DNA of 64,000 nt, from contig JAGCCP010000007.1 in assembly GCA_017651625.1 (NCBI GenBank), positions 27,153 to 91,152 of the forward strand, given 5' to 3'. The stretch comes from Candidatus Ruminimicrobiellum bubulum (GTDB taxonomy: Bacteria > Elusimicrobiota > Endomicrobiia > Endomicrobiales > Endomicrobiaceae). How positions within the stretch are numbered: the first letter of the stretch is position 1; each line of letters opens with the position of its first letter. The notes beneath the pieces are model-generated. The model made no database searches, was not told the origin of the DNA, and saw only the letters and a list, made by a program, of their open reading frames with translations. Both the position numbers and the translations under genes were made by a program. This document shows positions 61,696 to 64,000 of the stretch, piece after piece.

Positions 61696-62898
61696 ATGAA
61701 TACTCAACAGCAAGAAAATAAATATTTAATGAAGACGTACAAAAGATATAATGTTTCCGTTAAAAAATCTAAAGGACAATACGTTTGGGACGAGAACGGT
61801 AAAAAATATTTAGACTTTTTTTCAGGTATAAGTGTTTGCAGTTTCGGGCACGGTAACCCTGCCGTAATTTCCGCAATAAAAAAGCAACTCGATTTGTTTG
61901 TACATTGTTCTAACGTTTACTATTCCAAACCGCAAGTTGATGTTGCAAAATTGTTGCTCGAAAAATCGTTCAAAAACGGCAGAGTTTTCTTGGCAAATAC
62001 AGGTGCCGAAGCTAACGAAGGTGCAATAAAAATTGCAAGAAAGTGGGGCAGCGATAACCCTTTAAAAGACGGAACTAAAAGATACGAAATAATAGCATTC
62101 AAAAGTTCTTTCCACGGAAGAACACTTGCAACTCTTGCCGCAACAGGCCAGGAAAAGTTTCATATACCTTTTAAACCGTTACAACAAAAGTTTGTGTTTG
62201 CCGAATTTAACAATATAGATTCCGTAAAAAAATTAATAAATAAAAATACCGTAGCCGTAATGATAGAGTTGGTACAAGGTGAAGGCGGTATACATATTGC
62301 CGATAAAAAGTTCGTTAAAGATTTAAGAAAACTTTGTGACGATAAAAATATTCTTTTAATATGCGACGAAATACAGTGCGGTATGGCAAGAACAGGTAAA
62401 ACTTTTGCTTGGCAACATTACGGAATAAAACCGGACATTTTTACTCTTGCAAAAGCAATTGCCAACGGTTTACCGTTAGGTGCTGTTGTTGCAGACAAGA
62501 AAGTTGCCGAAGTATTCAACTACGGTGATCACGGTTCAACTTTCGGCGGTAACCCCGTATCTTGTGCTGCAGCTGCCGCAACATTAAAATTAATTACTCC
62601 GAAACTTTTAAAAGATGTTACCGACAAATCAAAATATTTCGTTAAAAAGTTAAACGAATTAAAGAAAAAATTTTCTTGTATTAAGGAAATAAGAAGCTTA
62701 GGTCTTCTTGTAGGTGTAGAACTTGATTTTGCCGGTAAAGATATAGTAGAATTTTGCATTGCAAAAGGGCTTCTTATAAACTGCACTCAAGGTAATGTTT
62801 TAAGGTTTTTACCGCCTTTTGTAATAACTAAAAAAGATATTGATAAAGCAATTAAAATATTGGAGGATGCAATAAAATGGCAGACATTAAAAAAGTAG
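61696..62898 (+). CDS. argD: Acetylornithine aminotransferase
   Basis: 400 residues. Class III PLP aminotransferase: YLDFFSGISVCSFGHGNPAV, FLANTGAEANEGAIKIARKW, FHGRTLATLAATGQ, ICDEIQCGMARTGKTFAWQHYGIKPDIFTLAKAIANGLPLGA (PLP Lys in AKAIANG), STFGGNPVSCAAA. Arginine (and possibly lysine) biosynthesis. AAAGGAG precedes the ATG; overlaps argG by 22 nt. Confidence 0.92.
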   Translation: MNTQQQENKYLMKTYKRYNVSVKKSKGQYVWDENGKKYLDFFSGISVCSFGHGNPAVISAIKKQLDLFVHCSNVYYSKPQVDVAKLLLEKSFKNGRVFLANTGAEANEGAIKIARKWGSDNPLKDGTKRYEIIAFKSSFHGRTLATLAATGQEKFHIPFKPLQQKFVFAEFNNIDSVKKLINKNTVAVMIELVQGEGGIHIADKKFVKDLRKLCDDKNILLICDEIQCGMARTGKTFAWQHYGIKPDIFTLAKAIANGLPLGAVVADKKVAEVFNYGDHGSTFGGNPVSCAAAAATLKLITPKLLKDVTDKSKYFVKKLNELKKKFSCIKEIRSLGLLVGVELDFAGKDIVEFCIAKGLLINCTQGNVLRFLPPFVITKKDIDKAIKILEDAIKWQTLKK

Positions 62899-64000
62899 TT
62901 GTAGCCTATTCGGGCGGACTTGACACATCCATCATTTTATCTTGGATAAAGGAAACATATAATGCAGAAGTTATCGCATGTTGTGTAAATGTAGGTCAAG
63001 ACAAAGAAGTTATCGGACTTAAAGAAAAAGCTAAAAGAACAGGTGCTTCAAAATGTTATGTTATAGATGCTAAAAAAGAGTTTGTAACAGACTACATTTT
63101 CCCTGCAATAAAAGCTAATGCTCTTTATGAAAACAGATACTTGTTGGGAACATCCTTGGCAAGACCTGTAATCGCAAAGAAAATTGTTGAAATAGCAAAG
63201 AAAGAAAAAGCAGATGCAATTTGTCACGGTGCAACAGGTAAAGGTAACGACCAGGTAAGATTTGAGCTTGGTTTTAAAGCTTTGATGCCTGAAGCAAAAA
63301 TAATTGCTCCTTGGAGAATTTGGGACATTAAATCGAGAAATGATGCAATAGATTATGCTAAAAAAAGAGGAATTCCGGTTTCTGTAACAAAAGCAAAACC
63401 TTATTCTTCGGATGCAAACCTTTGGCACATTTCTTATGAAGGCGGAGTATTGGAAGATACCGAAAACGAATGGGATGAAGATATGTTCCAAATGACAGTA
63501 TCTGCAAAAGATGCTCCTAACAGAGCAACTTATGTAAAAATAGATTTTGTTAAAGGTATTCCTGTAGCAATTAACGGAAAATCTTTTGATCCTGTATCTT
63601 TGGTTCAAAAACTTAACGAAGTTGCAGGCGCAAACGGTGTAGGAAGAATAGATATAATTGAAAACAGACTTGTAGGTATGAAATCAAGAGGAGTTTATGA
63701 AGCTCCTGCTGCAACACTTTTGTATTTTGCACATAACGAACTCGAATCTATGACAATAGACAGAGATACGGCACACTATAAAGAATTGATAGCTCACAAA
63801 TATGCAGAACTTGCATATAACGGATTATGGTTCAATCCTTTAAGAGAAGCTCTTGATGCATTTATAGATGTAACTCAGAAATATGTTACAGGTTCAGTAA
63901 CAGTAAAACTTTATAAAGGAAATATGCAGGTTGTTTCAAGAAAAGCAAAAAATCCTTTATATTGGGAAGAGCTTGCAACATTTGATAAAGACGAAATTTA
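62877..64000 (+). CDS. argG: Argininosuccinate synthase, 3' truncated by window edge
   Basis: Joins citrulline and aspartate to argininosuccinate with ATP. ATG at 62877 with GGAGG 10 nt upstream, inside the end of argD. MADIKKVVVAYSGGLDTSIILSW (ATP loop), CHGATGKGNDQVRFELG, IAPWRIWDIKSRNDAIDYA, PYSSDANLWHISYEGGVLED and EAPAATLLYFAHNELE are clear. About 374 codons are present; roughly 25-30 more are expected beyond the edge. Confidence 0.96.
   Translation, partial: MADIKKVVVAYSGGLDTSIILSWIKETYNAEVIACCVNVGQDKEVIGLKEKAKRTGASKCYVIDAKKEFVTDYIFPAIKANALYENRYLLGTSLARPVIAKKIVEIAKKEKADAICHGATGKGNDQVRFELGFKALMPEAKIIAPWRIWDIKSRNDAIDYAKKRGIPVSVTKAKPYSSDANLWHISYEGGVLEDTENEWDEDMFQMTVSAKDAPNRATYVKIDFVKGIPVAINGKSFDPVSLVQKLNEVAGANGVGRIDIIENRLVGMKSRGVYEAPAATLLYFAHNELESMTIDRDTAHYKELIAHKYAELAYNGLWFNPLREALDAFIDVTQKYVTGSVTVKLYKGNMQVVSRKAKNPLYWEELATFDKDEI

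Noticed and set aside
63048..63608. A 186-codon open frame on the minus strand inside argG.
   Set aside because: It lies entirely opposite the well-conserved argG and has a Cys/Arg/Phe composition typical of shadows.

Overview
The window is about 64 kb of AT-rich bacterial chromosome (low-30s % GC by eye). The cell is Gram-negative: it carries Kdo transferase, LpxK, GmhB, three GT9 heptosyltransferase-type enzymes, an Omp85-type barrel, small outer-membrane barrels and a TonB-dependent receptor. It also has a type IV pilin-like protein, c-di-AMP enzymes (CdaA, PgpH-type), NfnAB, glycogen phosphorylase and a histone-H1-like basic protein. The tRNA genes do not encode CCA. From memory this mix best fits the phylum Elusimicrobiota (Elusimicrobium/Endomicrobium-like, host- or gut-associated), but no rRNA is present to prove it. 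No prophage, insertion sequence, CRISPR array or rRNA gene was seen.

Layout. 1-2.5 kb (+): LPS core genes waaA (cut by the left edge), a waaF-like gene and a DUF1653 protein. 2.8-8.2 kb (-): operon folP, cdaA, a 38-codon YbbR-like membrane-anchor gene, glgP and a Gph-type phosphatase. 8.6-9.9 kb (-): two duplicated outer-membrane barrels. 10-13.3 kb (-): hpt, ftsH, folE. 13.5-16 kb (-): an RlmI-type methyltransferase and glyA, each next to unusual repeats. 16.3-24.1 kb (-): a tightly overlapping envelope operon (two GT9 enzymes, parvulin chaperone, PIG-L deacetylase, GT4, lpxK, gmhB, DUF3108, tsaC). 24.2-26.3 kb (+): LytM peptidase, bactofilin and a PpiD-like anchor. 26.3-28 kb (-): maf, cutA, tRNA-Asn, histone-like protein, HTH protein. 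28.3-32.1 kb (+): amidohydrolase, SGNH lipoprotein, nfnA, nfnB. 32.2-45.9 kb (-): RCC1-repeat protein, YhcH family, Omp85 barrel, CDF exporter, SpoU methyltransferase, LOG hydrolase, HEAT lipoprotein, recO, two CorC-type proteins, ybeY, a PgpH-type phosphodiesterase, aspS. 46.1 kb (+): pilin. 46.7-52.1 kb (-): cobalamin uptake (cobO, btuF, btuC, btuD, riboswitch, btuB). 52.4-53 kb: two tRNAs and a cold-shock gene. 53-59.3 kb (-): a giant Ig-like/single-helix protein followed by aroB and aroQ. 59.4-61.6 kb (-): UvrD/PcrA helicase. 61.7-64 kb (+): argD and argG (cut by the right edge).

How the genes work together. CdaA makes c-di-AMP and the PgpH-type protein should degrade it. GmhB and the GT9 enzymes make and add heptose-type sugars, and WaaA and LpxK finish Kdo-lipid A. 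The cobalamin genes form an outer-membrane to cytoplasm route under a B12 riboswitch. M23 peptidase plus bactofilin is a known cell-shape pairing. FolE and FolP belong to folate synthesis, and AroB and AroQ to the shikimate pathway.

The most unusual content is non-coding. Arrays of 8-bp tandem repeats lie around small hairpins of the form AAATCGC-NNN-GCGATTT; two of them supply the stop codons of glyA and btuD. A second family of about 130-280 bp nested palindromes has three members. Three genes (M23 peptidase, amidohydrolase, helicase) have a -10 box only 9-11 bp before the start codon and no Shine-Dalgarno, so they look leaderless.
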